A stretch of DNA of 64,000 nt from Babylonia areolata (Eukaryota > Mollusca > Gastropoda > Neogastropoda > Buccinidae): contig NC_134887.1 of the NCBI RefSeq assembly GCF_041734735.1, positions 30,286,778 to 30,350,777 of the forward strand, written 5' to 3'. Below are positions 50,544-64,000 of the stretch, piece by piece (position 1 is the first letter of the stretch; each line of letters starts with the position of its first letter). The notes beneath the pieces were generated by a model. The model had not been told where the DNA came from. It did no database searches and worked only from the letters and a program-made list of their open reading frames with translations. The position numbers and the translations under genes were made by a program.

Positions 50544-53500
50544 TGCTTCAGTTTTGTTTCTCTGATGTTAAGCAATTCTTCTGTGTCTTGTTGGATGCAA
50601 TGTACTTTTGGGGGGTTCAGTTTTCTCCTGTTTTCTGTTTCCTGTACATCTGCTAACCTACATTACCTTAGGGAAATACAGATCCTGTATTATCATGGGG
50701 ACAGTGATAGATCAGTGGAAATGTACTCTACAGGTGAAGTAGTTTGGGCTACACTTAGTTCACAAAAATTCTGTGCTTGTTCAACAGGGGTCCTTTCGGA
50801 GTCAAAGAATGGCTTGAGGAAATGTTAACTGACACTGACAGAACACATTAATTTTGAGACTTCAGCATACAAACCTGGTTGTGGCCATGTATGGAGAACT
50901 CAGAATGAGCAGTGTGGAAGCAATGCTACTGAAGCAATTATGGGTAGCAGAGAAAAAAGAGAAAGGAAAAAAATGTATACAGACATGTTCCTTTTGGTGT
51001 AGCTTTGACTTATTGCTTAAAAAAAAAATGCAAGGTTTATGCGCAGCTATGGACTAATTATACAGGGCTGCACTGCAGCAGAGTTTTATTTCTCTCCCTG
51101 GTGACTGGGCACCACTCACTGAACACATGTTCCAAGGACACTGGACACAGAAGGCAAAAGGGCCCCCAGAGCAATAATTTTCCCTGGCACTTTCCATTCA
51201 TCAGTCATCTTCCCAGGGGTGTTTTTTTCTTTCTTGCTGTTTACTTTTTTGCTGTGGGTTTTTTGTTTGTTTTTTCTTCTTTTTATTCTTTTCTTTTTTT
51301 TTTCTTTTTCTTTTTTTTTTTTTTTTGCTTGCTGTTTGCTTTTTTTTGTGACCAAATTTGGCAACTGTCAGTATCCATATATATACTTTTGCTTCTTTCT
51401 TCCATTTTTGTTGTTGTTGTTTTTGTTTGTTCTTTTTCTTGTTGTATGTTTGAATGATATATTTCTTTAAGCAAAACAGACTCTGTCTGCCTTGGTGGTT
51501 GTAAACAATCTGGGATCAAGCGGTGAGTGTTGATGTCTTGCATGATTGGTATAAAGTATCATTTGGTCATTGTCTTTTCAGCATGTGAGTATGGCCATGA
51601 GATATGTTCTGATATATACTGAGGGAAGTGTTTTCGTCTAAATTATTTATCAAGTGATGTGAATCTGAGGATGTAGCAATGTGAAAATGAAAATGAATGG
51701 AGTCGACATAATTTGGTATCTTATCCCTCATACATAGTTCACACTCAGGCAGAACCCTTTTATCATTTCTGTCGTGTTGAGTTTTCTCTTTCTTCAAAAA
51801 GCATAGCGTACTTTAAATGTTTATTTTTCTCTTTCTTTTTCTGAAAGGATGCTGCTCTAGAAATTATGTATTTTGATATCAGTTGGAGAAAACAAGACAT
51901 TAAGATTCAGTCTCGATAGTCTAAGTAGCAGCTGATCATGAAAATTTGTTGCTTACTGTTTCAGCAATGGATGAAATAGCTACAGGCATTTATCAGAATA
52001 ACTACTGCTGGTCATGAAAATGTGTCTTTTTGTTACAGCAGTTGATGGTATCAGAATGATAATGAGAGTTCTTGTAGAGTTCCAACCCTTATGAGTTGTT
52101 GGTCACTGCAAGTTGTTGAGTCTGAAACTTTAGTACTAAAGGGGACTCGGTATCAGTCATACTGGGAAAAGTATTGCAGTGAAAAGTAAGGATTGTGTTG
52201 AGTCTGAAACTTTAATACTAAAGGGGACCCAGTATCAATCATACTGGGAAAAGTATTGTAGTGTACAATGCAGTAAAAAGTAAGGATTTTTTTTAAAACA
52301 CATTTTTGTCGTGCTGATGTACATTTTATAAGATCTGTTTGTTTCCTCTATGGTTTAAAATGTTTTCAACTGGAGAATCAAAAAATTTTTTTTAAGAAAT
52401 ATAAGGTGAATAACATTCTCAAGTATAAGATGATTTTCTTTTAGTGACTGTCATTATTTTAATTGGTTAAAATAAATTTTATTGCTTCCAGATATGATCA
52501 TATACAATCGGTGTGTGCAGTACTGGAACATTTTGACTTGAATATAATGTCAACCTGTAAAGTACTGAAATGTCTTGACCAAGTAGCTTTTGGCAAATAT
52601 CTCATACTTGCACATCACTGTGATCATGTAAGTGGATTGAAATATGAATCAAAAGTATAATGGTTGCAGCTGCTGTATGCCCTTATTTATTTCATTATTA
52701 TATCAAACAAAATCAAAAGATGTTTATTGTAAATCATTAGATATTCAGTGTAATTGATTGGACCTCCATATCAAATAGCCATTGTGGTATTTGAGATAGT
52801 TACTGTGAAATGTGATGGTGAATTATTGGACTTGACAGAAGACAGAACATACAAGACATAGGTCTTGAGCAAGCATTTAAAAATACAAAACAAAGCAGGA
52901 AGAAAATATGGAATAATGCCTAATGATGTTTTCTGGTCATGTTTGTGAACACGCACAATATTGGACTCAAAATAATGTTTAATAGTAATGCAACAGTTGT
53001 AATACTGTAAATTGTCAAATTGTTTTTTTCATAACACACATAAGAAGCAAGGCTCATATCACAATATTTTTTATGAGCACACATTTTCAGTGAAACAAAG
53101 GACTGTTGTATATGCCTACACTTGACACAAACTCTTCTGTTTTTCATTTGTGTCCAGTTTTCTGTTGGCATAAGAGTTTAGCCTGAAGACAGTCATTCTT
53201 TCTAGTGTCTTAGTCTCACAGCTGCAAGGACCATTATTACTGTTGATTATTTTTTGGTGTGTTTTTGTTTACAGTTTAAAAAAGAAGATTATTTACATTG
53301 TTTGTTGTTGTTAAGTATTGTTGATCTTTTTATAAAAAAAAAAGTTGTTGTTTTACAAACTTACAGTTCCATGATAATCGTTTTTTGTTGAAAAAAACCC
53401 CCCCAAAACATTTGCCAGTTTCATGCATAATGTTTCATGTGGTGGAAAATCACGTAAGAAAGTGAAGTGCAGTACTGTTCATGGATGTTACATGATATTA

Positions 53501-56500
53501 GTGGAAGGTGATTAAAGTTATGAAAAGAATGCAAGAGATCATGTCACCGATCATTTTTGCTTTGGAAATGACTTGTCTGTAACTCCACTCTGATGTGTGT
53601 ATGGAGAGAGACCAAGAAATCTTCCCCCTTTTACCACCATCCCTCCGCAGAGAAATTGACAGCATAGGGATCTGTCCCTCTCCGGTTGAACACATTGAAA
53701 CGAAAATCATTTGTGCCATATTCATTTGTGTATTTGGACAAACTACAGTTAAGATTCTTGGCTTAGTCTAAAGGTTTATTTCTGTGAGAACAGCCGAAGT
53801 TTCTTGAGAAAGATCCTTGTTATACAGTGACCTGTTCTGATCAGTAATGATTGCCTGTATTTAATGCAGAAAAAGCCTGTTTGGATAAAATTAACTCTCC
53901 TATGTAATTCCATTTTCTGCTCAAAATACATCCCAGTTTAATATAATTTTCTGCTCAATATACAATCTTGTTTATTTTGTCATTTACATGAGAGAAGTAT
54001 TCAGAGCTGTGGTCATATCACTGAAAACTATGACTCTCATATTCTGTCTGCATTCTTTTGCCAGCCAATTTAAAAGAAAAAGTGGGGAAATAATGCATCA
54101 GGAAATAACAGTGCAGTCTGGTCAGAATTCCATGAATGCTTGCTTTGTAACTATTGTTGGTTTTTCAACGACGTTGTAAACAAAACAGTTTGATCAACTA
54201 ACCATCAGCCGACCACCAGTTCAGCCAACATACCAACCAACCAACTTGCCCAAGTGAATTCACCTGGGAATATATACATATATGCATATTCTGGTAGCTC
54301 CATACTGGCCTTGACTTGTATGTATATTATACACCAGCATTTTTGTGTGGGTTTCAGAATAAGTGGTAAATAAGAACAAACAAAACCAAAACCATCCCTA
54401 AGAAAACAAAAACAGAAAATGAGCAATGCTGTCATATTCTTTCATGTGAAAGCAGCATACATGAGGAACCTCTGACCTACACCAAGGAACACCACCAAGG
54501 TCAACAGCATTGGATAACTTGACTTCAACACTGTAAGTTATAAATTGGCCATTAGACTGAACCTTCTGTAGTATTACCTTGTACACAGCAACTTCCAATA
54601 GCTCTTACCTGTTGGTACTGTAGCTAGGGTGCATGTTGTGTTGGACACGCTTGTTTGGGTTTCATCCATTGGTGGCTGTATTATTTTGTTATTTACACTC
54701 TGGGTTTAATAATGGAATTGGTTGTTTGTTTTTTTCTCTCAAAAAGTGGACCAAGCAGATGCTGCTTCGTCCTCAATTTTTAGAGTTCTGCTGAACTACA
54801 AACTGCTTGTAATTGGAGTTTTTTTTTGTAAAAATGTGTTCCATGTCTACTGCATGGCTGTTGTGAATGGATGTGTTTTTTTTTTAATAAATTTTTTGGT
54901 TAATTTTAATCAGTTTGTTCATGGAACTAGAAAATAAAACCAATTTCTTGCACAACATATTTCTGATAACTGTGTGTATGTGTGTGTGAGTATTGGGTGT
55001 GTGTGCTTGAGTGTGTGTATATGAATTTGTGTGTGTGTGCATGTGTGTGTAGGGGGTGTGTTTTGTTCCTTTGGACACAGTATTGTTCAATCTTCTTCCA
55101 GGAGACTGCCACTTCTGTAGCCTTGATGCTGGGTCCCTGGCGTTAAATGTGAGAGAGGAATAGAGACCAGAGGCCCACAATTAGGATTCACTACTTGATA
55201 GAGATAGTTTCAGTCTCAAGGAGGTGCTAGAGGGTATCAAGTCATGCGGGCTGATCCATTATGCTTGACCTGTGCATGAACCCAACTTGCTGGTCAGGCT
55301 TTGAAAACCTTCCAAATGTTTGTATAAAGCATCAACATAAAATGAAATGTAACTATTAGATAAATACACACAAAAATAAATTGGCAGGCATTGTGAAAAT
55401 GACAGAACATTAACATAAAATTATTAAATATAGTAAACAAGTTCAGATACTCGTAGATTGGGCGAGACTGCGAAAAACTCGTCATCACGAAATGGAATAA
55501 ACTCGTGGTCAGAACGTGCGTCAAGACAGGCCCAAGTTCTCTCCCATAAGGTATTTTTTTTACACAACATAAACGTCTGATCTGGACAAAAGGGTTCATT
55601 AGTTTGACGCGTACAACTATAAATTGAACACGATTATTCTCATTATTTGATTGCGCAAATTTAATAAAATCTGTGTGAATAAAAATAAAATTAAACAAAC
55701 CCCAACGTATATGACTCATATAGATGAATTAGCTCCCATGAAAACAAAAAAAAAAGGGGGGGGGGGGGAGAAGAAAGTTCGCTGCAATTATTATTATTAT
55801 TTTTTTTTTAAAGGGGGAAAAAAAGTGCATTCAAGATAATTCAAAATAAAAAATCATATAAAACGCTCAAAACAACAAAAAAAAACAAACAAAAAAACAA
55901 CAACAAAAAACGAGACCCATGAATACTTCTGACGTCGCAACAGCCTCATGAATTGAAATTAACTCAAGGGAGATTATTCTTTCCGACCCCCGTTATCGGC
56001 AGCATAATGTATCATTATCTTACTCTCACACAAACCAGTGTGGCGTCATCTATCTGTCTCGAATGCGGCAGATGAGCCTGGGTTTGGCTGGTATGGGAGA
56101 CTTAAAATGGGTAGGGGTGGGGGGGCGATGCGGGTCGGGGGTGGGGGATGCGAGAATGATGTCGACAAGAGCACAGACGATGGAGCAGCAAAAACAAACA
56201 GGCTAACAAAGAACACATACAGTGATCTCCCAAAACGGGCAGCAGCCATAACAGTTAACCCGCCGCTTTCTTTGTCAGAGCCTCTTGCACCCGGCACATT
56301 AAAAACTGAAAAAAACAAACAAAAAAAACAAAAACCAAAAACCAAAAACAACTCCACTGTGCATCTGGTAAATATCTAAACCCCACTAGCGAGTAAATAT
56401 GATTCACTATGCTTCAGGTAAGTAAACTCCACTATGCCTCAGGTAAATATCTAAACTCGACTGTGACTTGGGTCAATATATGACCTCATTATGCCACAGG

Positions 56501-57151
56501 TAAATATAAATATGATTCACTATGCTTCAGGTAAGTAAACTCCACTATGCCTCAGGTAAATATCTAAACTCGACTGTGACTTGGGTCAATATTTGACCTC
56601 ATTATGCCACAGGTAAATATTCAGTCAAACTCCACTTTGCCTCATGGTAATTATTTGAACTCCGCCGTACTCCAGGTGAATAACCAAACTCCACTAATGA
56701 TGCCTCCGTCAGGTAAATCTCCGACTCGCTATGCCTCAGGTAAATAAACTCATCTACACTCCAAGTAAATGACTATGCCTAAGGTATAAAGAAGGGAGTT
56801 CAGTCCGTCCAGTAACACCAACACGTAATATACTAGTAGCACGTGGACACTTCCTTTCCTCGAAACTGTTGCTTTAATGAAAAAAGGAAACCAGATACCA
56901 CGGCAAGAACATTCACAATGGGGCGAATCCTGAAAATAAATGGACTGTTTGAACTCTTGCTGGTTAAACAATATTCCCCGTGGAGATTGACAAATTACTC
57001 CAACCCCGTCCACTCAGTCCACGGCACTACCGCCAACCCGCCGAGAGTTCAGTTCTCGTTTGCAGCAGCAAAGAACGATTCAGGTCAATCGGCAATGGTT
57101 ATTTTTCACCAGCAGTCTTGCCCGAAGGGATGCGCATTGAAAAGCACACCG

Positions 57152-57183
<32 letters not shown>

Positions 57184-57239
57184 TGGCATCACCAATTTGG
57201 CCCCACCAAAACGAGACCATAATATCCGCTGACACAATG
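50544..57239. other. Downstream of ERP29; no gene seen
   Basis: AT-rich DNA; the first part is probably ERP29 3' UTR. Noted: T-rich tract (51225-51330), two copies of an approximately 75-bp unit (52115-52290, CTGAAACTTTA.TACTAAAGG), GT tract (54970-55060), poly-A/G (55740-55830), and a 56370-56760 tandem of CTCCACTATGCCTCAGGTAA-type units including a direct copy of about 105 bp. No exon is supportable. Confidence 0.55.
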
Positions 57240-57575
57240 TTTCTTCTTTTTCTCCTTTCCCCCAACTCTGAGTCGTTGGGGCACTACACAGAACTGTTAA
57301 AAATTCTCCACGGCACATTCCACCAGGTCTGTCGACGGTTGTGTGACAAATCCTGTGTCTCTGCACATGGTTTTTCTGTCCATACTGCAATGTTGACACT
57401 CCATTGTCTTCCCCCTTTTTTTTCTGTCTTCCCTCCCGTCTCCCTCCTTCAACAGTTCCTTTGAGGAATGGTTTTGTCAAGGATCTTGTTATGTGACCAT
57501 ACCAATGTAGTTTTCTTTTCGTAACTTGTGACACTTTTCTCATGGCCGCAATTTGGTAAACTGACAAACAGAAAT
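57240..57575 (-). mobile_element. RTE-like LINE 3' end, decayed
   Basis: The minus strand encodes VTKRKLHWYGHITRS, KGTVEGGRREGRQKKKGEDN and, in another frame, a VPQRLR-like end. This matches the C-terminal block RKLKWYGHV..GGRRRGRQKKRWEDN common to many invertebrate RTE-type LINEs. Frameshifts separate the parts, and no RT remains. Confidence 0.65.
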
Positions 57576-57589
57576 AAACGGTTTATCAA

Positions 57590-58340
57590 CTTAAGTTAAA
57601 GGTACACAGAGTTCAAACTTCCTCCCTCTCCCACGACCAAAGTAAAATAACCAGCAGAGTTCAACCCCCCACCCCCTACCCCCCTCTCTTATGACCAAAG
57701 TAAAATAACCAGCAGAGTTCAACCCCCCACCCCCCTCTCTTATGACCAAAGTAAAATAACCAACAGAGTTCAACCCCCACCCACACACCCCTCTCTTACG
57801 ACCAAAGTAAAATAACCAGCAGAGTTCAACCCCCCACCCCCCTCTCTAACGACCAAAGTAAAATAACCAGCAGAGTTCTACCTCATACCCCCACCCCACC
57901 CCACCTCCCTCTCTAATGACCAAAGTAAAATAACCAGCAGAGTTCAACACCCCAGTATTCGGCTCTAATGACCAAAGTAAAATAACCAGCAGAGTTCTAC
58001 CTCATACCCCCACCCCACCCCACCTCCCTCTCTAATGACCAAAGTAAAATAACCAGCAGAGTTCAACCCCCACCCCCCTCTCTAATGACCACAGTAAAAT
58101 AACCAGCAGAGTTCTACCTCATACCCCCACCCCCACCCTCACCCCCCTCTCTAATGACCAAAGTAAAATAACCAGCAGAGTTCAACCCCATACCCCCACC
58201 CCCACCCTCACCACCCTCTCTAATGACCAAAGTAAAATAACCAGCAGAGTTCAACCCCCTACCCCCTCTCCTGCGACCAAAGTAAAGGAACCAGTTGAGT
58301 TCAAACTCCCCCCGCCCCCAACCCCCCCCAGGCCCCCTCT
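57590..58340. repeat. Minisatellite, unit about 50-68 bp, C-rich spacer
   Basis: About twelve copies of GACCAAAGTAAAATAACCAG CAGAGTTCAAC separated by C-rich segments of varying length. The rightmost copies (58265-58370) are diverged. Confidence 0.93.
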
Positions 58341-58399
58341 CTTTCGATCAAAGTAAAAGAACCAATTCAAACTCTCCCACCCTCACGCCCCCTTTCAGT

Positions 58400-59595
58400 G
58401 TTCACTTTCACAGTATTCGGCTGTCAGTGAAGTCCAGATACATCCTTTGATCTGAACGGGGATGGGGGTGGGAGCAGGTTGAAAGGAAAAAAAAAAGCAC
58501 CCATCTTATGACTGACCTGAAAAGGGAGGGTGTGTGTGGGGGGGGGGGGGGAGGGGGGGGGGGGGGGGGGGGGGGGGGATTGAAAGGAGATTTTTTTTAT
58601 TTATTATTATTTTTATTAGCACCCATCTTCTGATTGTCTGTGACATCTGAAGTGAGCGTGAAACGGTGAAGTTGAAATTGCAACTTGCAATAATCTTGAG
58701 ACTAGTAGATGTGTTTAATTGGTAACTGATACCTTCTTGTATGGGTAAGAGGATGTGTACCTTTCAACATGGGTGAGGTTGTTTTTTTGTTTTGTTTTGT
58801 TTTTGTTTTTGGGTTTGTTTTTGTGTGTGTGCGTGCGTGCGTGCGTGCGTGCGTGCGTGTGTGTGTGTGTGCGTGTGTGTGCATGTATGTGTGTGTTTTT
58901 GTGGTTTGATAATTTCCCGCTTTACCAATTATGGTAAGAATTGCCAATATGTTTAAATGACACAGTCTCTGAAATATTTCCATTCAGTGCTATGAAGTTA
59001 CCATGCTTAAATATATATGTGATTGTAACTAACACCACTTTTGTTCTTCATTCCATCCAAGTCAATTTAAGGACAAGTCACCGGCATCAGACCAATCTGC
59101 CATGCAGTCATGCAAACTCTTTCCCGTTTAAGGACAAGCCTCCCCCAACATGTCTGCCATACTGTAACTTCCAAACAGGCACACGTTCTTCCCCGTTAAG
59201 GATTCGTTCGTTTATTTATTTATAGTCTGTTCATCTAAGATGATGATATTAGACTGAAAATAAATGATATTATTATCATCATTTGGATTATTATCATTTC
59301 TATCATAATTATAATTGTTATTATTCATTAGAAATCGACATTTCTGTATATTCGAATGAAAAGGGGGGCGGTTGAGGCGGAGGGGAGGGGGGGAGGAGGA
59401 GGGGACTAAGAAAGGAAGAGAGAGACAGACAGACAGAGAGAGAACAGAATGTGGAAAAGATAGAGTACAACATCTAAAATGGAGAGGGTGAGTGTCAGTG
59501 ATTGGAGAAAGAAAAAACATAATATTGGAAGGGTGACAAAAACAAATTATCAATAATCAAATATTGTATGCACTGCTTCTGTTGAAAAGAGGTTC
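58400..59595. other. Gene-free; poly-G and GT tracts
   Basis: A long G run (58525-58578), a GTGC tetranucleotide tract (58825-58890), AT-rich DNA and a purine-rich stretch (59360-59470). Confidence 0.65.
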
Positions 59596-59599
59596 GTGT

Positions 59600-61015
59600 G
59601 GGGACCTACAATAAACAACCAACTGGACTATTTATCACATGGCTAGCTAACTTTAATAAAGGACAGTTTGAAATATATAACTTTTTCCAAAAAATGTTAA
59701 CATTTGAAACTGGTAACACGTGTTCCGCAATTTCTGGAGGCAAAAAAGGTTTCATTACTAAACAGCGGGTTAAAACGTCCTCTACCGTTAAACGTCCCTT
59801 GCATATGCATTCAATATTTTCACAATATTTTGTGTATGGGGCATTTAGTAATAACCTGAATGCCATGCTCTTAACAGCCCTGCCAGTTCTTTTAGCATTT
59901 AATAAGGCAGAAGTGTTAACTTCTAAAGACAAAGGAATTTTGCATATTTCTTTCAACAATATTACACATTTCAGATGATGATAAACGATGAGGAAGTTCA
60001 ATTGCATTTAAAGCGTTTTTAGCTCCAAGCTTTGCAAGAATATCTGCACATTCATTGGAGAAAAGCCCACAGTGTGAGGGAATCCAGCACATATCAACAT
60101 TAGTTCCTCTCATTTGAATACAGTGAATCAAAAATCTTATTTAAAAAATGATGTTATAATTAATGTTTGTACAACCTGATTTGATAGACTGCAGAACTGA
60201 TTTTAAATCGACACAAAATAAAACATTAATCAAGTTTAGGGGCAGATCAATTAGATATGTTAATGCCATAAGGACGGCAATTAAATCAGCTGTAAAAATT
60301 GAGAAGCCCTTTCCAGTATGATATGACTTTTCAATTTTCAAAGCAGGAATTGCATATCCAGAACCAGCAAACTGATTTTCCAGAACAGAACCGTCTGTAT
60401 ATATTTTTAAGTGGTGGGGGTATGTTTCAGACAAGTGTGATTTGACTTGAGAAGCTAGTTTTTGGGATTTTCATCTTTCTTAATGTCACAATATTGAATA
60501 TCAAAAGCTGCTCCAGTTAATTCCCATAATGGAACTGGTGAAGTGCTCATAATCGGAGCAACATTTTGTGGATCAACATTTGACTGATTGATAGTATCTG
60601 ACACGTATGTAGAAATAGTTTCTAGATTTCTGTTTTGTTTCGCTCGTTTGGAAAAAAAGTTTGTCAGACCGTATATTAATCTCAGTTTTGACAGAATTTT
60701 CTGTAGCATTTGCTCTAATTACATATTTTGCCGATGCTAGCTTTCTTAATTCATTAAGAGGTAGTATTCCTGCGACTCTATACGACTGTAATGTGTTCGT
60801 ATGAAACGGACCACCTAGGGCCAGCTTTATGGCTTTGCTATCAAGGCTTTGCATTTTTTTTAAGGAAAGCATTGGGAGCAGAGAAAAATACCTCCTGTCC
60901 ACACGTCAGTCTAGATCTTAGCAGTGCAGCAGCGAGATGAATAAGTGTTTTTGAATCTTGACCCCAAGGCTGTTTACTGACGATTTTAATATGATAAAGC
61001 AGTCTGTGTTATAAT
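59600..61015 (-). mobile_element. LINE remnant with RNase H (jockey/I-like)
   Basis: Minus-strand pieces in order: end of RT/connector (61010-60573: SKQPWGQDSKTLIHLAAALL, CGQEVFFSAPNA, MQSLDSKAIKLALG, LQSYRVAGILPL), linker (60709-60455: PLWELTGAAFDIQY), RNase H (60434-60141: LKIYTDGSVLEN..GSGYAIP, then VDLKSVLQSIKSG; 60131-59990: MCWIPSHCGLFSNECADILA K) and C-terminus (about 59990-59606: ECICKGRLTVEDVLTRC). The pieces fall in several frames (for example at the A-run near 60860), so it is dead. EN and most of RT are absent. Confidence 0.8.
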
Positions 61016-61304
61016 TGGTGTATTGTTAGTGAGGCTACATATTTGTTTTGTTAATTTTTGTATGATGTCCTGATGAGACTGTATGACTGGGTGTTGATAT
61101 TGTTGTTTGTGGTATCTGTGTGTTGTTATGTATTACTCGTAGTCAAGTGAGTGCGTTGTGGGTGCGGTGGGATCCTGCAAATTATAAATTTGAACCTACA
61201 TGTGTATCAACAGCTACCCTAACACATATGCACACACAGGCAGGCAGAAAGATAAACACGCACACACACAATACACATTGATATACATGCATGTAGTTAT
61301 GTAC

Positions 61305-64000
61305 ACATCCCCTGGGATGGAGTGATTGGAAAGCACGGTGTGGGCCACTGCAACCCAAATGGATTGCTTTTGCTTCAGACCTGTGCAGAGCACGAACTGC
61401 TGATAACCAACACAGTTTTCTGCCTCCCTACCCGTAACAGGACGTCATGGATGCACCCTCGCTCAAAGCATTGGCATCTCATCGATTATGTCATCGTCAG
61501 GAAAAGGGATAGGCAAGATGTACGTGTAACAAAGACCATGTGCGGCGCCGAATGTTGGACAGACCATCGCCTTGTAGTCTCAAAGCTGAATATTCGAATC
61601 CAACCCAAGAGACGCCCCCAAGGCCAGAAGGCTCCAAAACGGCTCAACATCGCTAAGCTGAAAAGCATCACCATCAAACAGTCATTTGTGGAGCTGCTGG
61701 AAGATCGTCTGGAATCCGCCTCTCTGGACAACCAGAATGTGGAGTCTGACTGGAGGACCCTGCGTGAGCTGATCTATAGTACAGCTTCAGAGACCCTGGG
61801 ACCCATGACCAGAAAGCACAAAGACTGGTTTGATGAAAACTGTGATGAAATCAAGCAGCTTCTGGATGAGAAACGCCGTCTGCATCAAGCCCACCTGAGC
61901 AACCCAAAGTCCACATCAAAAAAGGATGCATACAATGACATCCGCAGGACTGTTCAGCAAAAGTTACGCCAGATGCAAGATAAGTGGCTGAGTGACAAAG
62001 CTGATGAGATCCAGGGATATGCTGACAGGCACGATATGAAGAGGTTCTATGATGCCTTAAAAGAAGTCTACGGCCCCACATCCTCAGGATCATCCCCCCT
62101 CCTCAGTGCAGATGGGAATACCTTGATCACCGAGAAGGAGAACATTCTTGAACGATGGGCTGAGCACTTCAACAGTGTCTTAAATCGCCCTTCCTCCATA
62201 AATGATGAAGCCATAGACCGTCTCCCACAAGTCCCCACCAACGAAGCACTGGACGATCCGCCAACACTTCTTGAGACCCAGAAAGCAATCCGTCTGCTAT
62301 CCAGTGGCAAAGCACCTGGCTCAGACTCCATACCAGCAGAGGTCTACAAGGATGGAGGCACTGTGCTGACTGAGAAGCTTCATCAGCTGTACTCACTCAT
62401 GTGGAAAGAAGAGACGATCCCCCAGGATTTCAAAGATGCATCTATCATTCACTTGTACAAGCGAAAGGGGAACCGGCAAGCCTGTGATAACCATCGGGGC
62501 ATTTCCTTGCTCTCCATCGCAGGCAAGATACTTGCCAGGATCCTACTTAACCGCCTCACAGCACACCTTGACCAAGGTTATTTGCCTGAGAGCCAATGTG
62601 GATTCCGGAAAGAGCGCGGAACCACTGACATGGTGTTTGCTGCAAGGCAGCTGCAAGAGAAATGTCAGGAGCAAAATGCTGATCTGTTCTCCACCTATGT
62701 CGACCTCACTAAGGCCTTCGACACCGTGAGTAGAGAGGGACTGTGGAAGATCATGGCCAAGTACGGATGCCCTCGGAAATTTATTTCCTTGGTCAGCCAA
62801 TTCCATGAAGGCATGCAGGCTCGAGTCCAGGACAATGGTGAAACATCTGCCACTTTTGCTGTCACAAATGGTGTCAAGCAAGGCTGCGTCCTGGCTCCAA
62901 CGCTGTTCAGCCTCATGTTCTCTGCAATGCTTACTGATGCCTTCAGAGATGGCGATGTTGGAATTGGCCTAAAGTACCGAACAGATGGCAAGCTGTTTAA
63001 CCTCAGAAGGCTTCAAGCAAAAACGAAGGTCATGACAGACATCATCAGAGACTTTTTGTTTGCTGATGATTGTGCCCTCAACGCTGGATCTGAAGCTGAC
63101 ATGCAACTCAGCGTCGACAAGTTTGCCACTGCCAGCAGGAACTTCGGCCTTACCATCAGCACGAGGAAAACTGAAGTTCTCCATCAGCCAGCCCCAGGGA
63201 AACCCTACGTTGAGCCCAACATCACAGTCAACGGTCAGAGACTCAGTGCGGTGGAGCGGTTCACATACCTTGGCAGCACACTGTCACGAAATGTGACAAT
63301 CGACGATGAAGTGAACGTCAGGATTGCAAGAGCAAGCGCAGCTTTTGGTAGACTCAATGCAAATGTCTGGAACAGAAGAGGCATTAGTCTTGAGACCAAG
63401 CTAAAGGTCTACAGAGCAGTAGTTCTCCCCACACTACTGTACGCCTGCGAAACTTGGACAGTGTACCAACGACATGCCAAGAAGCTGAACCACTTCCACA
63501 CAACATGCCTCAGGAAGCTACTGAACATCAAGTGGCAAGACAAGACCCCTGACACAGAGGTGCTCGCAAAAGCCACCCTTCCCAGCATCTTCACCATCCT
63601 GATGCAGTCCCAGCTTCGCTGGGCTGGACACGTGGCGCGCATGCCAGACCATCGGCTGCCCAAAAGGCTCTTCTATGGCGAGCTGCAACAAGGGAAGAGA
63701 TCACACGGAGGTCAGAAGAAGCGCTTCAGAGATACTCTGAAAGTCTCTCTGAAAGCGTTTGATATCAACCCTGACTCCTGGGAGGAATCTGCAGTGGACC
63801 GTGACAAATGGCGCGCTGCTGTGCACAAAGGCGCCAGGTTGTGCGAGGCCAACAGGACTGCTGCAGCTGTCGAGAAGAGGCAGGCCAGAAAGTCACGGGC
63901 AAACAAGCTCCCTGACAATGATATGCCTGTCTTTGTCTGCCCCAACTGTCAGCGAACATTTCGTGCGCAGATTGGACTATTCAGCCATCTGCGCACTCAC
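61305..64000 (+). mobile_element. Second copy of the 17402 LINE, 5'-truncated
   Basis: Begins abruptly at ACATCCCCTGGGATGG, equivalent to position 18124 of the first copy, as expected of incomplete target-primed reverse transcription. The alignment to the end of the window needs no net insertion or deletion (2694 coding bases in both), with differences of only a few per cent by eye. It runs off the window two codons before the stop. Confidence 0.93.
61307..64000 (+). CDS. LINE ORF, 5'-truncated copy, open to window end
   Basis: 898 codons, open throughout, equivalent to residues 218-1115 of the intact copy. It retains the tail of the endonuclease domain (including TDHRL), the whole reverse transcriptase with FADD, and the C-terminal C2H2 finger. 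It lacks the N-terminal endonuclease residues (SETRL, GDFNAR) and its own start, so it could not make a complete protein. Substitutions relative to the first copy are scattered and many are synonymous. Confidence 0.88.
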   Translation, partial: MPWDGVIGKHGVGHCNPNGLLLLQTCAEHELLITNTVFCLPTRNRTSWMHPRSKHWHLIDYVIVRKRDRQDVRVTKTMCGAECWTDHRLVVSKLNIRIQPKRRPQGQKAPKRLNIAKLKSITIKQSFVELLEDRLESASLDNQNVESDWRTLRELIYSTASETLGPMTRKHKDWFDENCDEIKQLLDEKRRLHQAHLSNPKSTSKKDAYNDIRRTVQQKLRQMQDKWLSDKADEIQGYADRHDMKRFYDALKEVYGPTSSGSSPLLSADGNTLITEKENILERWAEHFNSVLNRPSSINDEAIDRLPQVPTNEALDDPPTLLETQKAIRLLSSGKAPGSDSIPAEVYKDGGTVLTEKLHQLYSLMWKEETIPQDFKDASIIHLYKRKGNRQACDNHRGISLLSIAGKILARILLNRLTAHLDQGYLPESQCGFRKERGTTDMVFAARQLQEKCQEQNADLFSTYVDLTKAFDTVSREGLWKIMAKYGCPRKFISLVSQFHEGMQARVQDNGETSATFAVTNGVKQGCVLAPTLFSLMFSAMLTDAFRDGDVGIGLKYRTDGKLFNLRRLQAKTKVMTDIIRDFLFADDCALNAGSEADMQLSVDKFATASRNFGLTISTRKTEVLHQPAPGKPYVEPNITVNGQRLSAVERFTYLGSTLSRNVTIDDEVNVRIARASAAFGRLNANVWNRRGISLETKLKVYRAVVLPTLLYACETWTVYQRHAKKLNHFHTTCLRKLLNIKWQDKTPDTEVLAKATLPSIFTILMQSQLRWAGHVARMPDHRLPKRLFYGELQQGKRSHGGQKKRFRDTLKVSLKAFDINPDSWEESAVDRDKWRAAVHKGARLCEANRTAAAVEKRQARKSRANKLPDNDMPVFVCPNCQRTFRAQIGLFSHLRTH

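Noticed and set aside
55200-55310. Possible further copy of the SINE 3' domain (CAGTCTCAAGGAGGTGCTAG)
   Set aside because: Only two short blocks match; too weak to annotate.
56038-56379. Opposed open frames of about 100 codons
   Set aside because: No conserved motif, no splice context, low-complexity ends.

Overview
The window is animal nuclear DNA: intron-rich, with GT-AG splice junctions, many tRNA-derived SINEs, LINEs, a mariner-like DNA transposon and very many short tandem repeats. The SINE families resemble ones I associate with gastropod molluscs, so a mollusc (probably a caenogastropod) is my inference; the sequence alone does not prove the species. I found no retrovirus-like, LTR or other capsid-bearing element, no CRISPR array and no convincing functional RNA gene.

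Two host genes are readable and lie head to head. TBCCD1 (TBCC domain-containing protein 1, a centrosome/basal-body protein) is on the minus strand. Its start codon is at 43251 and its stop at 13914. I could place 19 coding exons whose splice phases all agree, giving a protein of about 797 residues. ERP29 (an ER-lumenal thioredoxin-fold chaperone) is on the plus strand in four coding exons from 45617 to 50543; it encodes 249 residues and ends in KDEL. About 2.4 kb separates the two start codons. That gap also holds the 3' end of an old LINE.

Layout: 1-13.2 kb is gene-free DNA beyond the TBCCD1 3' end, with minisatellites, four tRNA-derived SINEs or SINE pieces and a TTAA MITE. 13.2-43.3 kb is TBCCD1; its introns carry a full-length LINE with an intact 1116-codon ORF, several SINEs, a pogo-like remnant, a mariner-like element and about ten tandem arrays. 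43.3-45.6 kb is the divergent intergenic region. 45.6-50.5 kb is ERP29. 50.5-61.3 kb is gene-poor, with tandem repeats and two decayed LINE pieces. 61.3-64 kb is a second, 5'-truncated copy of the intact LINE, and it runs off the window.

The most striking observation is in TBCCD1. At least seven minisatellite arrays in this one gene are made of copies of an adjacent exon edge, six of them including the splice donor or acceptor: exon 5 acceptor, exon 11 donor, exon 14 donor, exon 15 acceptor, exon 16 donor and exon 18 acceptor. The seventh copies the end of the terminal exon with its stop codon. The exon 11 array has an exact 99-base period in its youngest units, so each spare donor would add 33 codons in frame. 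Intron 14 is almost wholly built from copies of its own two splice junctions. A second unusual feature is a ten-copy tandem array of a 59-base tRNA-like SINE head with pol III box A and box B motifs (22291-22895).
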